Below are positions 50,301 to 57,610 of a stretch of 64,000 bases of DNA, piece after piece. The notes under the pieces are model-generated. The model was not told where the DNA came from. It saw nothing but the letters and a program-made list of their open reading frames with translations, and made no database searches. The DNA comes from Caprimulgus europaeus. Its lineage: Eukaryota; Chordata; Aves; Caprimulgiformes; Caprimulgidae. The stretch spans positions 45,609,839 through 45,673,838 of the forward strand of contig OU015532.1 of NCBI GenBank assembly GCA_907165065.1, in the 5' to 3' direction. The stretch's first letter is position 1. Every line of letters begins with the position of its first letter. The position numbers and the translations under genes were made by a program.

Positions 50301-53300
50301 GCTGTTCCAGTTGCTGAACACAAACCCAGCTCTGTCCCAGCTACAAACCAGGGCAAATACATAAATATAAAGTGAAATAAGACAGGGAAAAAATATATAT
50401 ATCCGCTGCCAAGTCTCCCTAACACTCCTCAGTCCAGTCCCTCCCCTCCCGGGGTGTCCCGAGGGCTGCGGGTCAGTGATTCGCACCACACATGGGGATG
50501 TGCAGCCGGGCCCCACTCAGACCCCGGTGCGGTGCCGCTGCCGGGAGCGGGCGGGGAGTGGCGGGAACGGGCGGCAGGTGGCAGCAGGAGCCCGGGCGGC
50601 GGCGGCGGGAGCGGGGAGAGACGGGCGGGGGCGGCGGGGCCCGGGAGAACAGGAGGCCCCGAGCATCCCGTGTTCCCGGCTCGGATAAGGGCTCCCGGTT
50701 CGCTGTCAGGGGCTCCCGTTTCACTGTCAGGGACTCCCGGTTCGCTGTCAGGGACTCCCGACAGCGGGGAGGGGGGGGGGGGGGTCATGGCAGCGACTGC
50801 ACACCACGTGTGTCCCCGTCCCGCTCCCCCCCCCCCCCCCTGCAATCTGAACTCCCTGAGAGTTAATTAATTATATTAATGACTTAAACCGAATATTTTC
50901 CAACGCTTTAGCCTGTCAAGGTTTTATTCTCCGACTTTAAACCGATATCCATCCTCAAACCCCAACAGCACGGAGGAGAAAACTTCCAACGCCCTCAGCG
51001 CGCGAGGCCGCTCCGCAGGCCCCGGCTTGCCTCCAACTTCATCAAGAGCACATCCATCGATAGGGAGAGCACAAAATACACGGGATCTCCGCTCCCCGAG
51101 TACCTGCCCTTCATCTGACGCAAGCGAATCGGGTGATATTTGGTTGCTGTGGCAACATTTGACATCTCTGTGGTGTCTGACACCCCAGAGAATCCCCTCC
51201 ACACCCCCGAGCGCTATGTACTGTGCATCTCCAGGGCAAGGAGGCTGGCTGCGCCGGGGTAAAAAACACCACCAAAATTATATCAATGCCTTATTTTTTG
51301 TTTGGTTTTTTTTTAAATAATAAAATACCTGTTGCAAAATTTATCATTTCAACACCCAACCTCATTTAAGTAGTAATAGGGATGCAAAACGAAACGCTGT
51401 GAGAACAGTGAAGGGATTCAGGCAAAGTGCACAAACTTCAGCTCGTTCAGATCTTTGTGTGTTCAGGGAAACCCTCAGTTCTTTAGTCATGTTGTGTGTT
51501 TTCTTTTTTTTTTTTTAACCTTCAAAAAAAAATCCAGGAATGGAAAGGAGCAGGGAGTTGGCAAATTCCCAGCAGGTGTGCGCTGTATTTAGAAAAAGAG
51601 TAAAGTTTTTAAAAGGAAGAAAGTCCAATCTTGCTATTGCCAAAGTGAGACAGATTTTTTTCCTTCTTTTCATCCTAAAATAAACTAATTTTTTTCAGTC
51701 CATCTCTCTGGAAAGGATTTTGGCTATAAACAGTGGCAAAGTTTTGGGATTCACCTTGGTTATTCCCTCTAAATTCAGGATATTTATATGATTCATCCAT
51801 TAGAGACAGTCAAACAAAATTCACACCCCTTACTGCAGACTCCCAGATCTGCACCCTTCCACTGTCAGCAAATCATTTTCTCCCACATCATACTTTGCAG
51901 CAGTTTGGAACAGAACATTAAAAAAAAACATAATTAAAAATAAAAATTAAGTTTTCAGTTTGTACAGGTATATTTTACCTTGAGAAATCTGGATAACAAC
52001 AGCTACTGTCCAACTCAAACTCCTTTGAAGAATCAAGAGGGATTTTAAGAATAGCAAAAAGGAAGATTTCCCACCTCTGCTTCTTTCATGTATTGCTGTA
52101 GCTAGCACATGTTCCAAGTCACTGACAGACACTGTTTTGAACACACAGCAAAACATTATGCAAAATCTTTTAGCCTTCCTACGTGGGTGAGAAGAAGCTT
52201 CCAAATAAGAAGTTTACAAGGGCTGCAATCTGTAAGTACTTTTGTTAGACTCTGTGCAACTATATAATCAGAAGCTCCATCTTGAGCAGTATATGTGGAA
52301 ACTCTTGTCTCTAAAATAAATAATAAAAAATATTAAATAATCAGCATTGATCACTGGCAACTATTCTGTGCTACCAAAGCTTCTCACACCAACCATTCCA
52401 GATCAGAGCTGAAAGAAGAAAATATACCAGAACCTGAGAATTCATCCCTTCTGGCTGTTCTCATTTAAACCCATATTTTTTCCCCCTCACACAAACACAA
52501 AAAAACACAGATCAGCAAAAGCTATACTCAGGATTGCAACAAATGCCACAGAATTTAAAATATAATGCACTAAAGCATGAAATTAATTGCCATAAAATAA
52601 TTAAGATATGGTCTTTCTGGAGTAGACATCATCTGTGTTGAAAAATTACACTGGCAAGTGGTTTTCTATTAATACAGCTATATCTGGGGAAAAGAAAAAG
52701 AAAAACAAACACAAACTATGTATCATGTAATCTGATAAGCCCAAGCATGAGATCTACTAAAACTGCTTGTGATTAGTCAGAAAAGAGATTTTTGTAAACC
52801 TGCACTGGCAATGGCTGCAAGAAAATAAAAGGGAAAAAAAAAAAGCAGAGGAACTCAGCTGGAGAATACACAACTCCAGAGCATTTAGTTGCTATTTTTA
52901 CCATGTTTTGAGTCAAGGTGCTCATGCAAATAAAAGCAAGAGCCAGGCTCTGTTTGAGGAACGTGCTTGTTTCCCTGTAAGAAGCTCACACAAAATTTGA
53001 GATGAGGTCACTGCTTTAGTACCCGCCCTGAGCGAGACTATAAAGAGTCAGATTGTCATGATTTTGTGCATCACCAGTAACCTTATCACAGCCTAAGAAA
53101 TAATAAAAACCCTTCCAGTGTGGATATGTACCTCAGACAGTCAAAGTTTTGCTGGTGTTTTGAGACATTTAAGTGATATTATTATGCAGCAATTGCTATG
53201 TAACAGCTTGTAAGCCTGCGTTGATTTTGACAGGACAGATTAAAACAGACATTAATATTAATCTTTAAAGTTTCTGTGGAACTTACTCCCTTCAGAAACA

Positions 53301-54593
53301 AGAAACCAGGCATCCACAACTTTGGCACACCTACTCTTTACACAAAACATGTTGTTGGCAGTTGCAGTTACTCCAATGGATTTGAATTCTTCTAGCAATT
53401 AAATACTGGATGTCACGAGTTGTATGTATTCAAATGTGCCACAAGCATTAGGGGACACTCTGGGCTTTATCCTTCAGTGTTATTTTTTTAATTGAGTTTT
53501 TATATACACTGATTCCTCAGGCATTATTTGCAGACATCATACAACAAAATTCACCTATTAGCAACAAAGTTGATATCACCATGTGTGTAACGAATTTATT
53601 TTGAAATATTATTAAAAAAAACCAGTTCTAGCTCCAATGACTACACTTCAGGTGAGTAAAATTAATTTTGTAGTGAGAAGTACTTTATCAAAAGACATAT
53701 TCCAGTAAATGTCTACACCATGTGACTTTATAAAGTGCTTAATCACCACAGGTTCTCATCCCCATGTGGAGTAAGCACAGAAATGTAGGATATGCACAGG
53801 TAAATGTGCTTCTAAGCAAACAAGTGGAAAACTGGTAAGAAACCACCTTCACACCACTGTTCAGAAACGATTCAGGTGAACTGCTGTTATGTTTAAACTC
53901 TTCTTAAATTAATAAACACCTTCTTGAAGTCACCTCTGTTCTACATTCAACAAAGAAACTGGATGGACCACCTTGGTTTTCAAGGGCTAACCACACCACC
54001 TGTGCTCCTGCAATACCACAAACCACATTTGTGTCACTACCAACAAAAGAACGTGACCAGAACACACTGAAAACTTCTGAAACAGGAGCCAGTTCCTCAA
54101 TGCTTTATTGTAATGATTAAATTTCAACAGGTCTGTAATTAAAAGTTAACGGTTGTCCCGCAGGGCTAAGCTGAGTCTAAGCATCTGGAGCTTAGACAGC
54201 ACTAGGTCAGGTCACTGTGCACACGGTCAGAAGCCAAAGAGCCTTTAGCAATCAAAAATGCTCAACAAGCACCACAATTCCTAGAATCCAGGCACACCTG
54301 CAAGCAATGGGGTGGAAGCTAAAAAAAAAACCTCCCATATCAAGCATGCTATGACATAGTTTTAGCCAGGCAAATCATAACTCTTGTGAATGGGTTTCCA
54401 TAAACTTCAGTAGGGGAATAAGTTTGTAGGCGTGTCAAGACAAACCACCACTAGGAAAGGTTTAAAAAGCTCAGCTACAAACCTAAAACACCGATTTCCA
54501 GTGCTTCCAATCCCACTTCGATTCTAGTGTAAATATCTTCTCTCTCTCCAAAGTCTGCCACGATGACCTTTGTTTCCACGTTGTACTTCTCCC
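20231..54593 (-). CDS. HSD17B12: HSD17B12, very-long-chain 3-oxoacyl-CoA reductase (gene span, 5' end missing)
   Basis: Short-chain dehydrogenase/reductase of the ER membrane. In vertebrates HSD17B12 carries out the NADPH-dependent 3-ketoacyl-CoA reduction of fatty acid elongation and can reduce estrone. Eight coding exons (54483-54593, 49550-49614, 48807-48851, 37387-37421, 30911-30992, 26028-26093, 20981-21130, 20231-20335) have GT-AG borders. They join in phase into 218 residues equivalent to human positions 96-312, with one extra residue in the segment [14 protein letters not shown] landmarks are NNVG, NISSAAG with the catalytic Ser, and YSATK, matching human Tyr202 and Lys206. The protein ends YLKKMKEK, a KxKxx dilysine-type ER retrieval sequence. 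The N-terminal membrane anchor and the TGxxxGIG cofactor motif (human exons 1-3) are not in the window. No premature stop or frameshift is seen. Confidence 0.97.
20407..20841 (-). mobile_element. Class II (ERVK/alpharetrovirus-like) solo LTR with intact 6-bp TSD
   Basis: A 435-bp element with TGTCGTGACGG at one end and TTACAACA at the other (TG...CA). It is flanked by identical hexamers tctaac at 20401-20406 and 20842-20847. On its sense (minus) strand a TATATAAGG box is followed by AATAAA (20467-20462) and the 3' end ...GTCTTCTCTCCGTCACGACA. A 6-bp duplication is typical of class II ERVs, including avian alpharetrovirus relatives. It lies in HSD17B12 intron 10, in the same orientation as the gene. 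Only the LTR remains. Confidence 0.93.
20981..21130 (-). CDS. HSD17B12: HSD17B12 exon 10
   Basis: The acceptor is ctcacctgcag and the donor is CTCATG/gtaagt. The 150 nt encode 50 residues in phase 0, including [20 protein letters not shown] and [20 protein letters not shown]. It matches human SVLPYFVATKLAKIRKPTLD closely. The [15 protein letters not shown] block is a signature of this enzyme and its close paralogue. Confidence 0.98.
21246..21305 (+). mobile_element. CR1 LINE extreme 3'-end fragment
   Basis: About 60 bp reading 'ttggaagtagatgatcttta', 'aggtcctttacaacccaaac' and 'tgttctatgattct', the canonical CR1 terminus. Orientation is antisense to HSD17B12, in intron 9. Confidence 0.88.
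21683..22020 (-). mobile_element. CR1 LINE 3' fragment
   Basis: The plus strand reads 'aatcacagaatggtttgggt', 'tccatctagtccaaccccct', 'tgggccagggtctcaccacc' and 'gcccccttcaagtactgaag'. This is about 340 bp of a CR1 3' region in sense with HSD17B12 (intron 9), moderately diverged. Confidence 0.9.
22274..22369. repeat. 48-bp tandem duplication
   Basis: Two adjacent 48-bp copies begin 'ttttcactgctccac' (22274) and 'ttttcactggtccac' (22322), sharing 'agatagtaatgaagtaaaga' and differing at a few bases. Confidence 0.9.
23764..24030 (-). mobile_element. CR1 LINE 3' fragment
   Basis: The plus strand reads 'ggtttgggttggaagggacc', 'ccagcagcagggacaccttc', 'gaggagcagccacagcttct' and 'tctaaacccaccctcttcca'. 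About 267 bp in HSD17B12 intron 9, sense orientation. Confidence 0.92.
24750..24780. repeat. Small perfect inverted repeat, 12-bp arms
   Basis: gaaaaaagacaa (24750-24761) and ttgtcttttttc (24769-24780) are exact reverse complements around a 7-nt loop. It lies in HSD17B12 intron 9. No function can be assigned. Confidence 0.85.
25987..26000. promoter_or_regulatory. X-box-like motif (RFX-type) beside exon 9
   Basis: GTTGCTGTGGTAAC is an imperfect inverted repeat of the RFX half-site (GTTGC...GYAAC, 2-bp spacer). It lies 28 bp inside intron 9 from the exon 9 donor. Activity is untested, and a single 14-bp match can be chance. Confidence 0.4.
26028..26093 (-). CDS. HSD17B12: HSD17B12 exon 9
   Basis: The acceptor is ttctctctctag and the donor is GTGCAG/gtgagt. 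The 66 nt encode [20 protein letters not shown] and VQ in phase 0, equal in length to human TFVDFFSQCLHEEYRSKGVF VQ. It follows directly after the catalytic YSATK of exon 8. Confidence 0.97.
26094..29399 (-). other. HSD17B12 intron 8, part without recognised elements
   Basis: AT-rich intron with short homopolymer runs. No exon, LTR or recent CR1 copy was recognised. Confidence 0.5.
29400..30470 (+). pseudogene. Ancient, heavily decayed CR1 reverse-transcriptase relic
   Basis: Conceptual translation of the plus strand in shifting frames recovers blocks in the order of a CR1 ORF2. They are [92 protein letters not shown], where the normal FADD catalytic box is degraded; and [10 protein letters not shown]. 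Stops and frameshifts separate the blocks. It is far more diverged than the other CR1 copies here and lies antisense in HSD17B12 intron 8, ending about 440 bp from exon 8. Boundaries are approximate. Confidence 0.75.
30911..30992 (-). CDS. HSD17B12: HSD17B12 exon 8 (catalytic Ser-Tyr-Lys)
   Basis: The acceptor is cactgcctttcag and the donor is CAAG/gtaagt. One base completes Arg (AG/A), then [20 protein letters not shown] and TLYSATK. It contains the SDR catalytic Ser in NISSAAG and the YxxxK pair in YSATK. Human has SKGAILNISSGSGMLPVPLL TIYSATK with equal length. Confidence 0.98.
30993..33743 (-). other. HSD17B12 intron 7, left part
   Basis: No repeat I can name. The stretch at about 32490-33270 has some translatable blocks that may be another very old retroelement relic, but I could not identify it. 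Confidence 0.4.
33744..33777. promoter_or_regulatory. Candidate regulatory cluster: MEF2-type site plus perfect X-box
   Basis: CTATATTTAG (33744-33753) fits the MEF2 consensus YTA(W)4TAR. Ten bases further on, GTTGCTGTGGCAAC (33764-33777) is a symmetrical RFX X-box (GTTGC Y / R GCAAC). An E-box CAGCTG follows at about 33799. These are motif matches only, inside HSD17B12 intron 7. Confidence 0.4.
33905..33958. repeat. GGT / GTT trinucleotide-rich stretch
   Basis: A (GGT)n-like segment, a T run and then (GTT)n, all low complexity. Confidence 0.85.
34269..35190 (-). mobile_element. CR1 LINE, longest relatively young copy, with reverse-transcriptase C-terminus
   Basis: Read on the minus strand, this is about 920 bp of CR1 from the end of the reverse-transcriptase domain to the 3' tail. 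Protein blocks include [16 protein letters not shown] with the FADD catalytic motif, [20 protein letters not shown], and later [15 protein letters not shown]. The last two blocks are in different frames, so the element is broken as well as 5'-truncated. It lies in HSD17B12 intron 7, sense orientation. Confidence 0.93.
35191..36484 (-). other. HSD17B12 intron 7, middle part
   Basis: No recognised repeat or motif. Confidence 0.5.
36485..36600. repeat. 29-bp minisatellite, four perfect copies
   Basis: The 29-bp unit beginning gaagactcccagatagtggg is repeated exactly four times (116 bp) with no differences, which points to recent expansion or homogenisation. It lies about 790 bp downstream of HSD17B12 exon 7 on the transcribed strand. 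Confidence 0.97.
37387..37421 (-). CDS. HSD17B12: HSD17B12 exon 7 (35-nt small exon)
   Basis: The acceptor is tttttcttgcag and the donor is GCAAG/gtgagt. It encodes [11 protein letters not shown] plus AG of the Arg codon shared with exon 8. It matches human MTQLVLPGMVER. It is flanked by long introns and a cluster of tandem repeats. Confidence 0.96.
37690..37965. repeat. (AAAAT)n pentanucleotide microsatellite, about 275 bp
   Basis: The right half is about twenty uninterrupted 'ataaa' units. The left half is imperfect, with 'atataaat' and 'acaaaataaa' variants. In the HSD17B12 transcript it reads (UUUUA)n, ending about 270 nt upstream of the exon 7 acceptor. Confidence 0.95.
38117..38182. 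repeat. 11-bp tandem repeat, six perfect copies
   Basis: The unit aaacaatatcc is repeated exactly six times (66 bp) without a substitution, 150 bp from the AAAAT array. Confidence 0.97.
38183..40700 (-). other. HSD17B12 intron 6, right of the repeat cluster
   Basis: AT-rich intron. Apart from the small 11-bp repeat at 39071-39103, nothing was recognised. Confidence 0.5.
39071..39103. repeat. 11-bp AT-rich tandem repeat, three copies
   Basis: The unit ttatatatgaa occurs three times, the last with one change. Confidence 0.85.
40701..41052 (-). mobile_element. CR1 LINE 3' fragment
   Basis: The plus strand reads 'acagaatcccagcattgcct', 'catgtccctcagcactgtgt', 'ctccagggatggggactcca' and 'gagccagaaggtctcccctg'. 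It is a very close relative of the copy at 9225-9660. Sense orientation in HSD17B12 intron 6. Confidence 0.92.
41053..42865 (-). other. HSD17B12 intron 6, nothing recognised
   Basis: No exon, repeat family or motif was recognised. Confidence 0.5.
42866..43295 (+). mobile_element. CR1 LINE 3' fragment, distinct subfamily
   Basis: It reads 'ttcagcctcgagaagaggag', 'ggggaagaggaggggcaggc', 'aggctccccagggaggtgct' and ends 'cacaacattctatgattc'. The 3' tail differs from the other CR1 copies and is shared with 49730-50131. Antisense in HSD17B12 intron 6. Confidence 0.9.
43296..44789 (-). other. HSD17B12 intron 6, nothing recognised
   Basis: A 191-codon plus-strand open frame starts inside the preceding CR1 and runs to 43787. 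It has no recognisable domain and is probably chance. Confidence 0.5.
44790..44973 (+). mobile_element. CR1 LINE 3'-end fragment
   Basis: It reads 'ggcactggaacaggctgccc', 'gtggtggagtccccatccct', 'gacaggtatggttggactca' and 'gattccatgattcc'. Antisense in HSD17B12 intron 6. Confidence 0.9.
44974..47649 (-). other. HSD17B12 intron 6, nothing recognised
   Basis: Ordinary intron sequence. Open frames near 45835-46263 are unrecognised and overlap on both strands. Confidence 0.5.
47650..48030 (-). mobile_element. CR1 LINE 3' fragment
   Basis: The plus strand reads 'gggatcattaaggttggaaa', 'atcatccagtccaaccatca', 'acacctccagggatggtgac' and 'gcaacaaggtctcccctcaa'. Sense orientation in HSD17B12 intron 6, about 780 bp downstream of exon 6. 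Confidence 0.92.
48807..48851 (-). CDS. HSD17B12: HSD17B12 exon 6 (45 nt)
   Basis: The acceptor is tgttttcttgcag and the donor is TGTAAG/gtaagt. It encodes [15 protein letters not shown] in phase 0. It aligns with human VIKKMININILSVCK. The NxN...C helix lies next to the active site in SDR enzymes. Confidence 0.97.
49550..49614 (-). CDS. HSD17B12: HSD17B12 exon 5 (NNVG motif)
   Basis: The acceptor is ctttcttttcag and the donor is GATAAA/gtaagt. It completes Val (G/TG) and encodes [20 protein letters not shown] and K. NNVG is the SDR motif that stabilises the central sheet. It matches human [21 protein letters not shown] in length and sequence. Confidence 0.97.
49649..49728 (+). mobile_element. 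CR1 LINE 3'-end fragment abutting a second CR1
   Basis: It reads 'ggtgaaggtgtccctgctga', 'ggcagggggttggaactggg' and 'tttcaggtccctgccaatcc'. This is a CR1 tail whose end meets, within a few bases, the start of the next CR1 at 49730. It begins only 34 bp from the acceptor side of HSD17B12 exon 5. Confidence 0.85.
49730..50131 (+). mobile_element. CR1 LINE 3' fragment, sister of 42866-43295
   Basis: It reads 'ggctgaggtcacttggtttg', 'ttcagcctggagaagaagag', 'aggctccccagggaggtgct' and ends 'cacaacattctttgattc'. Nearly identical in structure to the copy at 42866 and truncated at almost the same 5' base. Antisense in HSD17B12 intron 4. Confidence 0.92.
50690..50767. repeat. 21-bp tandem repeat in the CpG island
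   Basis: The unit ggctcccggttcgctgtcagg starts at 50690, 50711 and 50732 with few changes, then a partial copy. Because 21 is a multiple of three it produces seven-residue repeats in translation. These look protein-like but are an artefact of the repeat. Confidence 0.88.
50771..50840. repeat. G14 run and C15 run in inverted arrangement
   Basis: Fourteen G at 50771-50784 and fifteen C at 50826-50840 are separated by 41 nt containing the palindromic E-box CACGTG (50805-50810). Either strand could form a G-C hairpin or a G-quadruplex. Homopolymer lengths may be inaccurate. Confidence 0.85.
51143..51156. promoter_or_regulatory. Perfect X-box (RFX site) at the CpG island edge
   Basis: GTTGCTGTGGCAAC is identical to the motif at 33764. 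An RFX site within a CpG island is a common promoter arrangement, so this supports, but does not prove, promoter activity of the island. Confidence 0.5.
51251..54482 (-). other. HSD17B12 intron 4, right part
   Basis: AT-rich intron. No repeat family, exon or motif was recognised. Confidence 0.5.
54483..54593 (-). CDS. HSD17B12: HSD17B12 exon 4 (first exon present in window)
   Basis: The acceptor is tttttttctag and the donor is TTTTAG/gtttgt. Two bases end a codon begun in the missing exon 3. Then come [20 protein letters not shown] and [16 protein letters not shown], and G of the Val codon. It aligns with human EKFKVETRTIAVDFASEDIY with one extra residue. The donor gtttgt is weaker than the others in this gene. 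Confidence 0.95.
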   Translation of the reverse strand, partial: GRSTTWKQRSSWQTLEREKIFTLESKWDWKHWKSVF

Positions 54594-55007
54594 CTAGAAA
54601 AAAATAAAATATAATAAAATAAAATTTCAAGTTTGGAATAGTTGAATTACCATTCAGATATTAAGCATATATCAGTTATTATGGTATTATAAAACATTAT
54701 TTTAAGTAGCTCATACTACATATTAACATTTTCACCTCTTCAACGGGAATTTTAACATAATCTGGACAAAAAGTTTGTGACATTAAGCTACTTCTGGTGT
54801 GAATATAAATTATCCAGTGATTTGGCACATTTTGTTTGTAAGGAATGACAAAAACAGAGAGAAAATAAATGAGACAGATTTGCATAGAATCAAAAAAAGG
54901 CAGAAATTGGGAAGCACAGCTACACAGCAGTGTTCAAGTGGACAAGAACACTTTTTTCCAGCTTAAGCTAAATGAATTGCTTCAGACTACACAACACACT
55001 TCTCTGA

Positions 55008-55165
55008 GCCTTTAGAAAATTAGTAAAGAGCTGTTATATTTATGGTGTTTATGGCTTTAAAAGTAAGCTTTTTTATGCCTACATAAAAAGTACCATAAAA
55101 TTGGAGGTTCTACCCACCCTCCACACCTTTGTGGCTGGAGGGTGGGTAGGACAGCGCATAAAAAC
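55008..55165. repeat. Local duplication, copy 1
   Basis: It shares with 56503-56615 the opening gcctttagaaaattag, then 'atttatgg', and the end 'ggtgggtaggacag' with 'aaaac'. The middle differs by indels. The family is unrecognised. Confidence 0.75.
55110..55149. repeat. 14-bp perfect inverted repeat inside duplication copy 1
   Basis: ctacccaccctcca (55110-55123) and tggagggtgggtag (55136-55149) are exact reverse complements around a 12-nt loop. Copy 2 of the duplication keeps only the right arm. Confidence 0.9.
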
Positions 55166-56502
55166 AATTTCTTTATGGCCTTTTTGTTTCCATTCTCACT
55201 TCTGATCCTATCCAACTTTCTGAATATTTAGTATTTTGAACATCAATCAAAAAGGGAACACGTGGGTGAAGAAGAAGAGCAGAACTTCAAGTTTAATCAT
55301 TCCAAAACTGTTCTGATGTGCTGTCATCTCCATCCTTAACAGAACAGGGAAAAATACACATCGCCAACTACATTTTGAGATAGAAAAAGAAAGCAAGTAT
55401 TAAAAATATTTCAAATAAATACCAATTCTGCTAAATTAATTCATTTAATAATGAATTTAAATCAGGACAGTGTGCTCTTAGACTTTAAGAGAGCAGAACA
55501 ACAGCTTAACCTGGCAGCATGGCTGTGTTTTGCTGCACCTGATCCCTCAAGGAACGCTTAACTGGCGACGGATTCGGCAGCACTTTGCCCTCCAGAGCCA
55601 TTCACAAAAAGCAGTGCCATGTTAAAGGCAAAAGAATCATTCACAAAAAAAAAGAGAGAAGATGAGAAGCAGCCAGATTCCCATGATGCTCCTTCCCATT
55701 CAAGGGAAAGCCACGACTCTCATGATCCTGCCGTCCATTCATGCAGAATCATGAATCCACCGAACTCGCTGCTTTGCTGGCTGCTTCCCCTTCCCTCCTC
55801 CTCCCCCCTCACCCTCATGGCAGATGAAATTATTTCTCCTCCTTTTCCCTCTCCCCACCCTCAACCTCTTCATTTCTCCTGAACAGCTACATTGTTTAAA
55901 AAACCCAAACCCCCTGAGAGATGTTGCTATGTCAAATGACGACGTAAATAGCATTAAAGCCCCTACTGCAGCAGCAGCCTTGTGATCGCGTCAGAAGAAA
56001 ATCAAGTTCAACATCACAAGGCGGGGGGGGGAGGTGGGGTGAAAACAGGCTATTTTTGAACACAGCTGCTCTAATATTTAGCAGAGTTCTTACAGGACAC
56101 TGAATTAAAGGCAGCACTAGAAGCACATCGAATATGGACTGGGAGGGTGAAGCCCAAGTCACACAGTCTCAGAATGGTGTAGTCACACACTTCTACACAC
56201 GTGTGGTTTCCCAGTGGTTTGGAGGGATCTGCAGCTCTCTTCACAGCCACTCCAATGCCTCAGGAAAAGCCAATTCATTTTAAAAAGACCCAAACACCAT
56301 CCTCACAAATTTGCAATATTGGTACTGACCCTTTTACACTAAAAATTCATTATTAGGATTGTCACCCATCTATCTTCGAAGCATTTTTAATTACTACAAG
56401 GATACTGAGAGGATGAGGGAAGGAAAAAAATCTGAAGATTTAATACTATAAACTGAAAAAACAAAGTCCTCACTCCACTTTTCATGTAAGATTGTCCTTC
56501 AA
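55166..56502 (-). other. HSD17B12 intron 3, nothing recognised
   Basis: No repeat family or exon was recognised between the two duplication copies. A short plus-strand open frame at 55619-55882 is low complexity. Confidence 0.5.
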
Positions 56503-56615
56503 GCCTTTAGAAAATTAGCAAAGATCCGTTGCATTTATGGCACTTAAGGAATTCACCCATAAAAACACGCAGCAGCCTTTGTGGATGGTGGGTGGGTAGG
56601 ACAGTGCACAAAAAC
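56503..56615. repeat. Local duplication, copy 2
   Basis: Partner of 55008-55165, about 1.5 kb away in direct orientation. The inner part is shorter and the left hairpin arm is absent. Confidence 0.75.
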
Positions 56616-56799
56616 ACACAAAAAGTAGAAGTCTGCCAGAGGACACAGTCTTGGTGTAGTTGCCCACTGCAAATACATCACTGTCTCACCCCAGCAGATC
56701 CTACCCACTGACCAAACCCTCCCACCACATTTCACACCAGCACTCTGGTATCCGGTAACTTCTGTGCAGCCCGTGACATAAGCTGGGTGTTAAGTCACT

Positions 56800-57259
56800 T
56801 AGAATCATAGAATGGTTTGGGTTGGAAGGGACCTTAAAGCTCATCCCAGTTCCAACCCCCCTGCCAGCAGCAGGGACACCTTCCACTAGACCAGGTTGCT
56901 CAAAGCCTCATCCAACCTGGCCAAGAACACTTCCAGGGAGGAGCAGCCACAGCTTCTCTGGCCAACCTGGGCCAGGGTCTCACCACCCTCACACCGAAGA
57001 ATTTCTTCCTCACATCTCATCTCCATCTCCCCTCTTCCAGTTTAAAGCCATCACCCCTTGTTCTGTCACTCCCTGCCCTTGGCCAAAGTCCCTCCCCACC
57101 CTTCCTGGAGCCCCTTCAGGTACTGGGAGGCCCCCAGAAGGTCTCCCCGGAGCCTTCTCTTCTCCAGGCTGAACAGCCCCAACTCTCTCAGCCTGTCCTC
57201 ACAGCAGAGGAGCTCCAGCTCTTGGATCATCCTCGTGGCCTCCTCTGGACTTCTGTGTA
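56800..57259 (-). mobile_element. CR1 LINE 3' fragment
   Basis: The plus strand reads 'agaatcatagaatggtttgg', 'ccagcagcagggacaccttc', 'ctctcagcctgtcctcacag' and 'ggcctcctctggacttctgt'. It is the best preserved 3' portion in the window and of the same subfamily as the copy at 34269. Sense orientation in HSD17B12 intron 3. Confidence 0.94.
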
Positions 57260-57359
57260 AGCTCGTCCTAGCAGTCAGAGCACAAGGTGCAGAGGAAAAC
57301 AGGCGTGCTCTGCTCAGTATGAGCAATGGAAAAAGAGAAATTCCTTCATCTTAAGAAGG

Positions 57360-57610
57360 ATCACTGGCTGGGGACAGGCTGGGCATCAGTCTGATGATGA
57401 GCAACTGCACTGTGCATCCCTTATTTATATATTCTGTTATTACTGTTATTATCATTATTATTTTATTTCAATTAATAATTTTTTTTAATCTCAACCCATG
57501 AGTCTCCTTGCTTTTACCCTTCCAATTCTCTCCCCTGCTCCCTGGGGCAAGGAGAGGACAGTGAGAGAGCAGCTGTGTTTGGCTGCAACCAAAGGAGTGA
57601 AACCACCACA
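57360..57610 (+). mobile_element. ERVL-type LTR, 3' half, subfamily B
   Basis: It reads 'atcactggctggggacaggc', 'gagcaactgcactgtgcatc', 'gtgtttggctgcaaccaaag' and ends GAAACCACCACA. It equals the 3' part of the 15044-15607 element, with the 5' half missing. Antisense in HSD17B12 intron 3. Confidence 0.75.

Larger units (their letters stand above)
50410..51250. promoter_or_regulatory. CpG-rich island inside HSD17B12 intron 4
   Basis: The segment 50450-50860 is extremely GC- and CpG-rich (gggcggcggcggcgggagcg and similar). A second, milder CpG patch follows at 50935-51130. Such islands normally mark promoters, yet the HSD17B12 first exon lies beyond 64000. This may be an alternative or antisense promoter, or just GC-rich repeat expansion. 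No recognised protein is encoded, and the open frames on both strands are low complexity. Confidence 0.65.

Noticed and set aside
50429-50870. Overlapping GC-rich open frames with seven-residue repeats (PDSEPGV-like)
   Set aside because: Produced by the 21-bp tandem repeat. Equally open on both strands, with no similarity to a known protein.
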